A stretch of DNA of 64,000 nucleotides, taken from positions 1-64,000 of the forward strand of contig NZ_KE136482.1 of assembly GCF_000407185.1 (NCBI RefSeq), written 5' to 3'. Below, piece by piece: positions 16,276 through 24,129 of the stretch. The notes beneath the pieces are model-generated. The model did no database searches. It worked only from the letters and a program-made list of their open reading frames with translations, and was not told where the DNA came from. This DNA comes from Enterococcus malodoratus ATCC 43197. Its GTDB lineage: Bacteria > Bacillota > Bacilli > Lactobacillales > Enterococcaceae. Each line of letters begins with the position of its first letter. The first letter of the stretch is position 1. The position numbers and the translations under genes were made by a program.

Positions 16276-16491
16276 ATGGATAACTTTATCTCAACCTTTC
16301 TCAATAATCCTGAAAGCATCGGATTTCCAGTGCTTTTTGTATTTCTCTTAGTGTGGGTGATGAAACAAAATAATGCGCGAGAAGAACGCTATTTAAACAC
16401 GATCGATGATTTGACAGAATCACTCAAGCAGGTAGAGAGAATTGAGACAACGGTCAATCGTATAAATGAACGAGTAGGAGAACATGAATGA
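16276..16491 (+). CDS. Holin-like protein (UviB/BhlA type)
   Basis: A 71-residue protein with one N-terminal membrane segment (about residues 16-31, IGFPVLFVFLLVWVM) followed by a charged amphipathic helix (EERYLNTIDDLTESLKQV). This is the layout of BhlA/UviB holin-like proteins found with phage lysins and bacteriocins. It would open the membrane for the two lysins encoded next. Start ATG 16276 follows GAAAGCTGGTG. Confidence 0.75.
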   Translation: MDNFISTFLNNPESIGFPVLFVFLLVWVMKQNNAREERYLNTIDDLTESLKQVERIETTVNRINERVGEHE

Positions 16492-16756
16492 GGATTTGAG
16501 GAATATTTTGGCGACAAGGCAAGTTGTACGTTGATTCTGATTAACGAAGACGTAAAAACTAACACGATTATTGAATAAAGAAATGTACTATTTATATCGC
16601 TTCCTTGAGGCCGGTTTTAGGAGCAGCTATTTCAAACAAATAGGGGAGTCAGTGCTCTGTGGGTTTGTTGTTGGCGACAGGATATGCTACCAACGAATAC
16701 GGTTTAAAAAGCGGTACGAAATAAAGATAAATATATGAAGAAGGAGGGATTTATTA

Positions 16757-17434
16757 ATGGGCGACATTAATAAAATGATTCAATGGATGAAGGATCATGA
16801 AGGCAAGGTTATTTATGAACAAGTCAGACCATGGGGAACAGGCAATCCACCGCGTTATGATTGTTCAGCAGCGGTTATTTCTGCGTTAAGGGCCGGTGGT
16901 TTTTTGGATAATAGCGGTGGAAATTATGGCAATACTGAGACGCTCTATGGACTGGAAGGTAGTCTTTTGCAGCCGATTTCGCAAGAGCAAGTGGGCAGAG
17001 GAGATATTTTTGTATCAGGACCTAAGGGATCTTCAACAGGAAACAACGGACATACAGGGATTTTTCTTGATAATCAAACGATTATTCATGCTACCAAGTA
17101 TTTACCTTATGGTGTTAATGGAATTGTTACGACTGCGGCGGCCGGTTGGTTAGGCGGTCCTCCCGTTTATTATTATCGATTAAAAGGTGGGAATGCTTCT
17201 GGAGGCGGAGCTGCTAAAGGGGATGTTCAGCCGCAATGTTTCATTGAAATGAATAATGGAATCTCCAGGTTTGATGGAAAGCGAAGACACAATCTTCCTA
17301 ATAAGGATTGTCAGGAAATTTTGAATCGAATTTATAGAGAAAACAATGGCAAGGATATGCCAGCAATCAAGTTGAAGGGTGCTGATGAGGCATGGTTAGT
17401 ACGATTAGATCAAGCCATTAATGCTAAAGCATAG
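16757..17434 (+). CDS. Phage-type peptidoglycan hydrolase (Amidase_5/NlpC-like) with shared C-terminal domain
   Basis: A 225-residue lysin. The N-terminal catalytic domain (about 1-140) has the cysteine motif YDCSAAVISAL, GRGDIFV and NGHTGIFLD with the catalytic histidine, as in bacteriophage peptidoglycan hydrolases of the Amidase_5 family. After a Gly-rich linker (about 143-153) comes a 65-residue C-terminal domain (FDGKRRHNLPNKDCQ ... AWLVRLDQAIN) also found in the next gene. There is no signal peptide, so release depends on the holin. AAGGAGGG precedes the ATG; 21 bases to the next gene. Confidence 0.85.
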   Translation: MGDINKMIQWMKDHEGKVIYEQVRPWGTGNPPRYDCSAAVISALRAGGFLDNSGGNYGNTETLYGLEGSLLQPISQEQVGRGDIFVSGPKGSSTGNNGHTGIFLDNQTIIHATKYLPYGVNGIVTTAAAGWLGGPPVYYYRLKGGNASGGGAAKGDVQPQCFIEMNNGISRFDGKRRHNLPNKDCQEILNRIYRENNGKDMPAIKLKGADEAWLVRLDQAINAKA

Positions 17435-17455
17435 AAAAGAAAGGAGAGGAATATA

Positions 17456-18148
17456 TTGGGACAAAGAGAAGTAGCGAAACAAGTTTGGGATTTTTTAGTA
17501 TCTCGAGGATGGACCAAACAATCTGTGGCTGGAATATTAGGAAATATTCAAAGTGAAAGTAGTCTAAATCCTGATATCTGGTCTGGTGATGGCGGTTATG
17601 GATTAGTTCAATGGACGCCGGGGTCAAAATTAATAAATTGGTGTAATGGGTTAGGTATGAATTATAAAACGGTAGATGCTCAGTGCCAGCGTATTCAATA
17701 TGAGATGGAAAATGGCATTCAATGGTTTAGTAATCCACAAAGACCAGATCTAAGTTATATATCATTTCGAGATTTCACAAAGCTGACGGATGTAAGAAGA
17801 GCGGCTGAATATTTCATTGCGTTTTATGAACATCCGGCAAACCCCAATCAACCAGCTCGAGCAACACAGGCGCAATATTGGTATGACCAATTTAAAAATG
17901 AAGCAAATACAACAAGTCAAGGAGGAATTGAAATGCAAGCACTTATTACGATTGGACAAGGTAGTAAAAAAGGAATCAGTTGGTTTGACGGACAAAAGCG
18001 TCATAATTTGCCTGACGCAGACTGCGCTACGATTTTGAATCGTATTTATCATGAAAACACTGGGAAGTATATGCCGAATATTGATTTATCAGGTAGTTCA
18101 GAAGCTTGGTTAGTTCGTTTGGATCAAGCGATTAATGCAGGTTCTTAA
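17456..18148 (+). CDS. Phage tail-type lysozyme with shared C-terminal domain
   Basis: A 230-residue lysin starting with TTG after AAGGAGAGG. The N-terminal domain (about 1-150) has GILGNIQSESSLNPDIW and GYGLVQWTPG, typical of phage_lysozyme2 (PF18013-like) muramidase domains. The C-terminal 70 residues (about 160-230) are nearly the same as those of the previous gene (FDGQKRHNLPDADC ... AWLVRLDQAIN) and probably bind the cell wall. An internal ribosome binding site lies exactly before this domain. Confidence 0.85.
   Translation: MGQREVAKQVWDFLVSRGWTKQSVAGILGNIQSESSLNPDIWSGDGGYGLVQWTPGSKLINWCNGLGMNYKTVDAQCQRIQYEMENGIQWFSNPQRPDLSYISFRDFTKLTDVRRAAEYFIAFYEHPANPNQPARATQAQYWYDQFKNEANTTSQGGIEMQALITIGQGSKKGISWFDGQKRHNLPDADCATILNRIYHENTGKYMPNIDLSGSSEAWLVRLDQAINAGS
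17933..18148 (+). other. Internal translation start giving the wall-binding domain alone
   Basis: Within the second lysin gene CAAGGAGGAATTGAA precedes an in-frame ATG at 17933, a stronger ribosome binding site than that of the full gene. It would yield a free 71-residue copy of the C-terminal domain. The enterococcal lysin Lys170 is known to be made as full-length enzyme plus independently translated binding domains that form one complex; the same is inferred here. Confidence 0.65.
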
Positions 18149-18186
18149 TAAGAAAAGCCACTTCAATTTGAAGTGGCTTTTCTTAT
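18149..18186 (+). terminator. Terminator closing the lysis island
   Basis: AAGAAAAGCCACTTCAA / TTGAAGTGGCTTTTCTT hairpin; functional in both directions. Confidence 0.88.
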
Positions 18187-18199
18187 TGAAATTAGACGA

Positions 18200-18928
18200 T
18201 TACTTCTTCTCCGCCGCAACGATCAGCATCATTGGTCGGCGCATCTCATCTTTCATTCCCGGGATATCCAGCATGTTTTCCGGTGGCATCGGTTCGACGA
18301 TGCGCGTGATCTGAAAACCGTTGGTTAGCAGGGAATCTAAATAAGTAGTTAGGGTCCGATGATATTTTGTGACGTTGCTGCCGAGAAAGTGGGCGGTTCG
18401 CTGTCCTTCGTAAAAATAGTTATCAACGGGAAAGTGAGCGATTTTTCCTTCTTCATTATAAAACCAATCTTGGGAGCCCTCCGCGGTAAAGATCGGATGT
18501 TCGACTGAGAAGATTAGTTGACCGCCTGCTGTTAACCAGTGGGCGATTTTTTTCGCTAATTTTTCAAAGTCGGCAATATAATGGATTGCTAAGGAACTGA
18601 TGACGATATCAAAGCTGTTTGGTTCAAAAGTTACGTCATCGATACTGGCTTGAAGATAACTGATTGTGTCAAAGGTATTTTTTTGGCGCGCGACTTCCAG
18701 CATCTTTTCGGACAGATCTACGCCTACAACTGAAGCTGCACCGTGTTCTGCTGCATATAAACAGTGCCAACCGTAGCCGCATCCTAGATCCAATACCCGT
18801 TTTTCTTTGAAATCCGGCAACAATTTTTCCAGTGTTTGCCATTCTCCGGCGCCATCTAGTCCTTTTTGACTGCGGTCCATTTGACTGTAGCTTTCAAAAA
18901 ATTTCTCGTTATCATAAATATTTTTCAT
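18200..18928 (-). CDS. Class I SAM-dependent methyltransferase
   Basis: A 242-residue protein with motif I VLDLGCGYGWHCLYAA, motif II VVGVDLSEKMLEVAR and a SSLAIHYI motif, a small-molecule Methyltransf_11 type enzyme. The C-terminal half (GGQLIFSVEHPIFTA) is like enzymes annotated as SAM methyltransferases of unknown substrate. Start at 18928 follows GGAGGAATCAC; an extension to 19009 lacks such a site. Downstream of a 71-residue gene on the same strand. Confidence 0.85.
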   Translation of the reverse strand: MKNIYDNEKFFESYSQMDRSQKGLDGAGEWQTLEKLLPDFKEKRVLDLGCGYGWHCLYAAEHGAASVVGVDLSEKMLEVARQKNTFDTISYLQASIDDVTFEPNSFDIVISSLAIHYIADFEKLAKKIAHWLTAGGQLIFSVEHPIFTAEGSQDWFYNEEGKIAHFPVDNYFYEGQRTAHFLGSNVTKYHRTLTTYLDSLLTNGFQITRIVEPMPPENMLDIPGMKDEMRRPMMLIVAAEKK

Positions 18929-19014
18929 TGTGATTCCTCCATGTAATTTTTTTTTGCCTAAACTACATGGAGTGCATCTCTTTTGTGTGCGATCATTTTT
19001 ATTCCCCACTTTCG

Positions 19015-19230
19015 TTAAATTTCATTCATCCAATACGTACGGTCGATCGGTTCGACAAAGATCTCAAATTCGATGGACTCGTTTTCAATAATATGTGTAA
19101 TCCCATGTACCAATAAAAATTTGTTTGGCTCTCTCAATTGTAAAGTATCGCCTACTTGAGGGATCAAAGAAAGATTCATTGTACATTCTTCCTTGCGGGT
19201 AAGGATATTTTTTAAGCTGGCTTTATACAT
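19015..19230 (-). CDS. Hypothetical 71-residue protein
   Basis: A small acidic soluble protein (LSLIPQVGDTLQLREPNKFL, ending TYWMNEI) of unknown family. Start at 19230 follows GGAGGAACAAAA; an internal ATG at about 19179 also has AAGGAAG upstream, so a 54-residue product is possible. The strong start and the 86-base gap to the methyltransferase on the same strand suggest a common transcript. Confidence 0.6.
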   Translation of the reverse strand: MYKASLKNILTRKEECTMNLSLIPQVGDTLQLREPNKFLLVHGITHIIENESIEFEIFVEPIDRTYWMNEI

Positions 19231-19286
19231 TTTTGTTCCTCCAATTGCACTTGTGTGTAAACATATTCAGTTTAACACAGAAACGA

Positions 19287-19320
19287 AAGAAAAAAAGACC
19301 GTCCAAAAAAGGCAACGGTC
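19287..19320 (-). terminator. Minus-strand terminator A
   Basis: Read on the minus strand, GACCGTTGCC / GGACGGTC closes on TTTTTTTCTTTC. It lies upstream of the 71-residue gene; no reading frame ends at it. Confidence 0.65.
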
Positions 19321-19407
19321 CGCAAGTGAAAAAACAAATTCTATAAAGGATGGGTAATACCCGTTTTTAATATAATAGGAAAAGGCTTTCTTTGCAAATT
19401 TTATGCT

Positions 19408-19438
19408 CAAAAAAAGCCGTCGCAGGGCAACGACGGCT
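19408..19438 (-). terminator. Minus-strand terminator B
   Basis: Minus-strand AGCCGTCG / CGACGGCT hairpin followed by seven T. No convincing gene precedes it in 19440-19764; together with terminator A it hints at an untranslated transcript in the 19231-19764 gap. Confidence 0.65.
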
Positions 19439-19764
19439 GGAGTCCTGGGAAGGAACTCGGATAAACAAATGAACTACTGTTACCATAACGGATAGCTAAA
19501 AGAGATACAAGAAAAATGCTCAGAGAAAAGTAAATGATTCGTGAAATCTGAATGTTGAATTTTATCATAAGATCGCTTTTGTTAGAGGAATAATAGTGTG
19601 AGAACGAAACAATTTAATGGAAATTTTCCAACGGAATGGCTTCATTTACACACGGTTGGACGAAGTCACGATTTTTTTGAGTATGTTCGTTATTAAAAGA
19701 AAAGTTGATTTCGTTTCACAGAACGCTTATTTTCCTTTATAATTTAATTAAGGAGGCGGTTACA

Positions 19765-20196
19765 ATGATTCGTAAATACCAAAATATTTTAGTAGCAATC
19801 GACGGGTCTGAACATTCAGAGCATGCTTTTGATGAAGCCGTTGAAGCAGCCAAACGTTATGATGCCAAACTGAATGTTATTTCAATCATTAATGACAGTG
19901 AACTATCCACGAGTGCCTTTTCTTTCAGTAAAATTTATGCAGCAGAAAAAGAACAAATTGAAAAAGAGATGTTGAAAAAAGTTCATGACGCATCTCGCAA
20001 AGAATTAGACAATGTTGAACCTTTTGTGGAGTTGGGCAGTCCAAAAGAAAAAATTGTGGAATTTGCAAAAGACAATGAAATAGACATGATCTTTCTTGGT
20101 GCTACAGGAAAAGGCGAGATTCGCCTATCCAGAATCGGCTCGACCGCAGCCTATGTTGTGAATCACGCGCCTTGCAGTGTGACCGTTATTCGTTAA
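19765..20196 (+). CDS. Universal stress protein, UspA family
   Basis: A 143-residue UspA-fold protein. ILVAIDGSEHSEHAFDEAVEAA at the start and LGATGKGEIRLSRIGSTAAYVVNHAPCSVTVIR at the end carry the ATP-binding GxxGxxxxxxxGS(T/S) motif. Start ATG 19765 follows AAGGAGGCGG. It is followed 57 bases later by a second usp gene, with no terminator between, so the two may be co-transcribed. It is the most divergent of the five copies in this window. Role: survival under starvation, acid or oxidative stress in general. Confidence 0.9.
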   Translation: MIRKYQNILVAIDGSEHSEHAFDEAVEAAKRYDAKLNVISIINDSELSTSAFSFSKIYAAEKEQIEKEMLKKVHDASRKELDNVEPFVELGSPKEKIVEFAKDNEIDMIFLGATGKGEIRLSRIGSTAAYVVNHAPCSVTVIR

Positions 20197-20253
20197 TTGG
20201 AGTGACGCTGTTACTGTGTACGTTATTAAAACTTGGAATGAGGAGTAGATACT

Positions 20254-20682
20254 ATGATCAGCAGATATAAAAATATTATGGTGGCCGTTGATGGATCCGA
20301 TCAATCGGAAGGGGCTTTTTTCGAAGCGATTGGCGCAGCAAGACGAAATGATGCTAAGCTGTATGTTGTTCAAGTGATTGATGATTCGAGTATTCTATTA
20401 AATAGTGCGCAACCAATGGACACGATTTTGGCCGAAGAATCTCAGCGGGCAAAGCAATATTTAGAAAAGTTAAGTGAACGCGGCCGTTATCCTAATATGG
20501 AGGTCATTCAATATATCGGGAACCCTAAAAAAGCATTGACGGAAGAATTGCCGCAGCAATATGACATCGATTTGATTTATGTAGGTGCGACTGGGAAGGG
20601 CCGTTTCCAACGGTTGCTGGTTGGTTCTACGAGTGGTTATATAGTCAATCATGCTCCATGCAATGTCATGGTAGTGAGATAA
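20254..20682 (+). CDS. Universal stress protein, UspA family
   Basis: A 142-residue UspA-fold protein with IMVAVDGSDQSEGAF, AARRNDAKLYVVQV and the nucleotide loop GATGKGRFQRLLVGSTSGYIVNHAPCNVMVV. Close in sequence to the copies at 22726 and 25634 (AARRN/TRRND and NAPCNVMVV segments), so these arose by duplication. A bidirectional terminator follows. Confidence 0.9.
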   Translation: MISRYKNIMVAVDGSDQSEGAFFEAIGAARRNDAKLYVVQVIDDSSILLNSAQPMDTILAEESQRAKQYLEKLSERGRYPNMEVIQYIGNPKKALTEELPQQYDIDLIYVGATGKGRFQRLLVGSTSGYIVNHAPCNVMVVR

Positions 20683-20723
20683 AAAAGGTTTTGACGAGTG
20701 AACTTATTCGTCAAAACCTTTTT
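20683..20723. terminator. Bidirectional terminator
   Basis: AAAAAGGTTTTGACGA / TCGTCAAAACCTTTTT hairpin between usp and the convergent acetyltransferase gene, overlapping its stop. Confidence 0.88.
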
Positions 20724-21264
20724 CGTATTGTTCTTTCAATAAGGTGTAATGATTCATGTCCCGTAATTTGCCATAAAGAAGCGCATCTTGCTGTTCGATA
20801 CTGGTTAAGCTGAAGCCGCATTTTTGTGCCACCCGGTTACTCGGGAGATTTTCGACATTCGCAAAAATTGATAATTTATTCAAGCCGAATTCGTTGAATG
20901 CGAGATTGCAGATTGCTTGAACACTTTTTGAGATAATTCCACGACTTGTATAAGAAGAATGCAGCCAATAACCGATTTCCCCTTTGCCAACTTTTTTATC
21001 GATAGTATGAATGTCGATACATCCGCAAAGCGTTTGATCGAGAAGGATGAAGAAGAGATAATCGGTTCCTTCAGCGTAGCCGTGAAGCTTGGTCTTAATA
21101 AAATTTTTTTCATCATCCGAAGTTCTTGTTTCCGCGAGGACATCAATAAAAGCTTCAAGATGCGGCCGATCCGACTCCAGCAGAGAAAAAAGTTTTTCTG
21201 CCGCTTCAAGGTGAGGGAAGGCAAGAGACAAGTGGTCATCAATTTTATAAGTAAACGTATTCAT
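20704..21264 (-). CDS. GNAT acetyltransferase (RimJ/RimL-like)
   Basis: A 186-residue N-acetyltransferase. The acetyl-CoA site GEIGYWLHSSYTSRGIISKSVQAICNLAF and ANVENLPSNRVAQKCGF are typical of RimJ/RimL and ribosomal-protein-serine type enzymes. Start at 21264 follows GGAGGTGCTGCTG; a longer frame to 21279 is not needed. The substrate is unknown. Confidence 0.88.
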   Translation of the reverse strand: MNTFTYKIDDHLSLAFPHLEAAEKLFSLLESDRPHLEAFIDVLAETRTSDDEKNFIKTKLHGYAEGTDYLFFILLDQTLCGCIDIHTIDKKVGKGEIGYWLHSSYTSRGIISKSVQAICNLAFNEFGLNKLSIFANVENLPSNRVAQKCGFSLTSIEQQDALLYGKLRDMNHYTLLKEQYEKGFDE

Positions 21265-21321
21265 CAGCAGCACCTCCAAAAAATTATTTTATCGATCATA
21301 ACAGCGGATCTGCTTAAAGTC

Positions 21322-21358
21322 AAAAAAAGGCACCTACCGTGGATTCACAGCAGGTGCT
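21322..21358 (-). terminator. Minus-strand terminator upstream of GNAT gene
   Basis: Minus-strand GAGCACCTGCTG ... AGGTGCC closes on TTTTTTTG. It ends the transcript of the 49-residue gene at 21430-21579. Confidence 0.65.
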
Positions 21359-21429
21359 CTTAACGCAACTTCGCGTCTTTCATTGAGGAGTCACTCCTAT
21401 TTTCGTTTTAAGGTCAGCATTTCTGATCC

Positions 21430-21579
21430 TTATTTCGTTTTTTGCAATTCTTGTACCGCTTTTTCAATCGTTACGCCAGTTGCTACATGATTTTTGTCCT
21501 TTTTGTCGAAAACGATAAAAAGATTTAAATCAGTGTTCAATGTGACACGGTATTGCATGTTTGTGTTATCGAATGTCAT
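21430..21579 (-). CDS. Small 49-residue protein
   Basis: Minus-strand frame MTFDNTNMQYRVTLN ... VQELQKTK preceded by GAAAGGAGAATGATT with ideal spacing and followed by a terminator. The sequence is amphipathic and soluble; VTIEKAVQELQ suggests a short beta-alpha fold. No family is recognised. Confidence 0.6.
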   Translation of the reverse strand: MTFDNTNMQYRVTLNTDLNLFIVFDKKDKNHVATGVTIEKAVQELQKTK

Positions 21580-21683
21580 AATCATTCTCCTTTCTTAGTG
21601 TGACGAAAGGCAACTATTACGTTGATAACGAAATTCCATGTATTAATATAACATAAATCATGAGTGTTTACTAACAAAAAGTT

Positions 21684-21697
21684 TGTAAACGCTGTAA
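21684..21697. promoter_or_regulatory. cre-like site
   Basis: TGTAAACGCTGTAA matches TGWAANCGNTNWCA except one position. It lies between the divergent 49-residue gene and the C39-like peptidase gene. Confidence 0.4.
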
Positions 21698-21853
21698 AAA
21701 ATACTGAACTTTAGCGAATAATTAATGTTTTCCCGCTAAGCCGAAAAAAACGTTAAAATAGCTTAAATATCTAGTGGATTTCAGGATTTTCTTTGATGCA
21801 TTTTCTAATAGATTGTATAATTCCCCATGTGCTAATAAATGTTAGGTGATGGA

Positions 21854-22576
21854 ATGAAGAAAAAAAGAATTGTTTTGCTGCTAGTGCTCGTTGTGGCGAT
21901 CGGCGGGATCATTTATTTTACTCAAGGTAAGAAGGAGCTGACGGAATTAATCGGTCAGCCGCCACAAGAAAATAAAGTGATCTTAGATGTTCCTTTAGAG
22001 GATCAGTTTGAGGATGATGCATTAGAGAATGGCTGCGAAGTGACGGCTCTGTCAATGCTGTTGCGTTATTATGGCTATGATACGAATAAAAATGAACTGG
22101 CTGACGAATTAGATTATCAGCCGCTGTATACGGAATCCGGCAACCACGGAGACCCTCAATTAGGTTTTGTTGGGGATATTACTGGCGGTGATGAAGCGAT
22201 GGGTGTTGGTGTTGAACCAATCGCGAAGCTGGCGGAAGAATATGTCGGGGAGGATTACCGCGTTGTTGCGAGTAAAAAAACATCCTTCGAAAAAATTATG
22301 GATGTCGTGGCTAGCGGGAAACCCGTCTGGATTGTTGCGACGGTAGATTTTCAAGTACCGAAAGATGAGGATTATTTGCTTTGGGAGACGGATCAAGGCA
22401 GCACGTATGTTACACCATTGATTCATTCCGCGGTTATTACAGGGTTTGATCGTGCGAATAATATCGCTTATGTCAATGATCCCTATGGTTATCAAAACCG
22501 CGAAGTCGATTGGTCTGATTTAAAGGAAATCTATCAGGAGTCGGATCAACAGTCATTATATTTGGAAAAGAATTAG
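21854..22576 (+). CDS. Membrane-anchored C39-like cysteine peptidase (Peptidase_C39_2)
   Basis: A 240-residue protein with an N-terminal membrane anchor (about residues 5-21) and a C39-like papain fold outside. The catalytic cysteine is in ENGCEVTALSMLLRYYG, the histidine in PLIHSAVITGFD and the aspartate in AYVNDPYG. Family members are exported hydrolases or surface proteins of unknown target. ATG 21854 is preferred since AGGTGA is near; an ATG at 21839 has no site. A terminator follows. Confidence 0.83.
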   Translation: MKKKRIVLLLVLVVAIGGIIYFTQGKKELTELIGQPPQENKVILDVPLEDQFEDDALENGCEVTALSMLLRYYGYDTNKNELADELDYQPLYTESGNHGDPQLGFVGDITGGDEAMGVGVEPIAKLAEEYVGEDYRVVASKKTSFEKIMDVVASGKPVWIVATVDFQVPKDEDYLLWETDQGSTYVTPLIHSAVITGFDRANNIAYVNDPYGYQNREVDWSDLKEIYQESDQQSLYLEKN

Positions 22577-22584
22577 ATCGTTTT

Positions 22585-22617
22585 AACCACAGAGATTTAT
22601 TTTGCTGTGGTTTTTTA
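22585..22617 (+). terminator. Terminator after C39-like gene
   Basis: AACCACAG / CTGTGGTT hairpin followed by TTTTATTG. Confidence 0.8.
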
Positions 22618-22725
22618 TTGTCTTAAGATAAAATCCAAAATCGTTATATTCGTTTATTTAAAAGGGTTTTTACTGAAAAATAGCTCCTACTTGTTATACT
22701 GGAATAAAAAAGGGGGCAGGACTCA

Positions 22726-23154
22726 ATGAATGAACGTTATTACAATATTCTAGCCGCAGTTGATGGGTCGCCGCAAGCACATCAAGCGTTGATGGAGGCA
22801 GTTGAAGCCGCACGCAGAAATAATGCTCGGCTGTACATTGCGCAAGTCGTTAACAGTAGTGGATTTTTGATCAATAGTGCGACACCTGTGTCCCAGATTA
22901 TTGAGGAGGAAAAGGAGGCTGCGATCAAATTATTAGAGGAAGAATTTGCTGGGATCGACTACTACAACAAGCAGATGGTAACGTGTGTAGGAAGTCCTAA
23001 AAAAGTGCTTTGCTTTGATTTACCGGAAACATATAAAATCGATCTGATTTATATGGGAGCCACGGGAAAAGGTGCCGTTGAACGTATGCTAGTGGGTTCT
23101 ACCACAGCTTATGTAGTCAATAATGCGCCGTGCAACGTGATGGTTGTCAAGTAA
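22726..23154 (+). CDS. Universal stress protein, UspA family
   Basis: A 142-residue UspA-fold protein: ILAAVDGSPQAHQALMEAVEAARRNNARLYIAQVV at the front and the ATP loop GATGKGAVERMLVGSTTAYVVNNAPCNVMVVK at the end. Single-gene transcript with a TTATACT-like -10 about 30 bases before the ATG and its own terminator. One of five usp copies in the window. Confidence 0.9.
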   Translation: MNERYYNILAAVDGSPQAHQALMEAVEAARRNNARLYIAQVVNSSGFLINSATPVSQIIEEEKEAAIKLLEEEFAGIDYYNKQMVTCVGSPKKVLCFDLPETYKIDLIYMGATGKGAVERMLVGSTTAYVVNNAPCNVMVVK

Positions 23155-23169
23155 AGAGGGGAAGCAGAC

Positions 23170-23194
23170 GCCAGCAGCGAATTGCTGGCTTTTC
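23170..23194 (+). terminator. Terminator after usp
   Basis: GCCAGCA / TGCTGGC hairpin then TTTTCC. Confidence 0.7.
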
Positions 23195-23338
23195 CTTGAC
23201 CTTAACGTTGCGTTAAGGTGTAAGATAATTTTGTCAGGATGCCAGTTTTACTTCTTTAATGAATTAGTAGAAGGATAAAAACAAAAGAATTCTCGGATTT
23301 TTAAGAGAATCCTATAGTACGAAATAGAGGGGATCAAA

Positions 23339-24094
23339 ATGGAGTACACAATTAAACAAATTGCTGAAATTTCAGGTGTTACGACGCGAACGCTGCGATT
23401 TTACGATGAGCAATCGCTGTTGAAGCCGGCCTTTTTAAGTGATGTGGGATATCGGATGTATACTGAAAAGGAAGTGGACCGCCTGCAGCAAATTTTATTA
23501 TATCGTTCAATGGGGCTGCCCTTAAAAACGATCAAGGAGTTAATAGATCGTCCGGAGGATAAAATTCAAGAGACGCTGGTACAGCAAAGACTCCAACTAG
23601 AACAGAAACGTCAAGAGTTGGATCGCCTGCTGCAAGTCCTCGATGATACATTACTTTATTACAAAGGAGAGATTGAGATGACAAATAAAGAGAAGTTTGC
23701 GGCATTCAAAAAGGAAAAATTAGCTGAAAATGAAGCCAAATATGGAAAAGAAATTCGAGAGCAGTACGGGGAAGAGGCAGTTGAATCCTCCAATCAAAAA
23801 TGGCAAGAGATGACCGAATTCGATTATCAAAAAATGGAAGAAATTGAAAAAGAGTTGCTTAATCGATTAACACGATATCTGCAAGAAGGAGAACTTCCTA
23901 GTTCGTTAGCAGAAGAGATATTTTCTCTACATAAATTATGGTTGCAGTTTAGTTGGGAAAAGTATTCTGGTGAAGCCCATAAAGGGTTGAGTGAGATGTA
24001 TCTGAACGATGAACGCTTCACTCAGTACTACGATGAAAAAAGCGGAGTAGGCGCAGCCGAAGCGTTGTATCAAATTATTCAACATTATGCTTAG
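23339..24094 (+). CDS. MerR-family regulator with TipAS ligand domain
   Basis: A 251-residue regulator. Residues 1-70 form a MerR winged helix (YTIKQIAEISGVTTRTLRFYDEQSLL), 75-110 a dimer coiled coil and 120-250 a TipAS-type antibiotic-recognition domain (KFAAFKKEKLAENEAKYGKEI ... YYDEKSGVGAAEAL). TipA-like proteins respond to thiopeptides and other drugs and often activate their own promoter. It stands alone; its target genes are not evident nearby. Confidence 0.88.
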   Translation: MEYTIKQIAEISGVTTRTLRFYDEQSLLKPAFLSDVGYRMYTEKEVDRLQQILLYRSMGLPLKTIKELIDRPEDKIQETLVQQRLQLEQKRQELDRLLQVLDDTLLYYKGEIEMTNKEKFAAFKKEKLAENEAKYGKEIREQYGEEAVESSNQKWQEMTEFDYQKMEEIEKELLNRLTRYLQEGELPSSLAEEIFSLHKLWLQFSWEKYSGEAHKGLSEMYLNDERFTQYYDEKSGVGAAEALYQIIQHYA

Positions 24095-24099
24095 TAACC

Positions 24100-24129
24100 G
24101 AGGATTGAGCCCTGACTCAATCCTCTTTT
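24100..24129. terminator. Bidirectional terminator
   Basis: GAGGATTGAG / CTCAATCCTC hairpin between the MerR gene and the convergent HEAT-like gene. Confidence 0.8.

Noticed and set aside
14538-18148. Complete prophage
   Set aside because: No integrase, replication, packaging, capsid or tail genes, and ordinary chromosomal genes lie on both sides.
19407-19568. A 53-codon minus-strand frame (MIKFNIQISRIIYFSLS start) as a small membrane toxin
   Set aside because: It has no ribosome binding site and its end lies within the terminator hairpin; listed only as a possible untranslated transcript.
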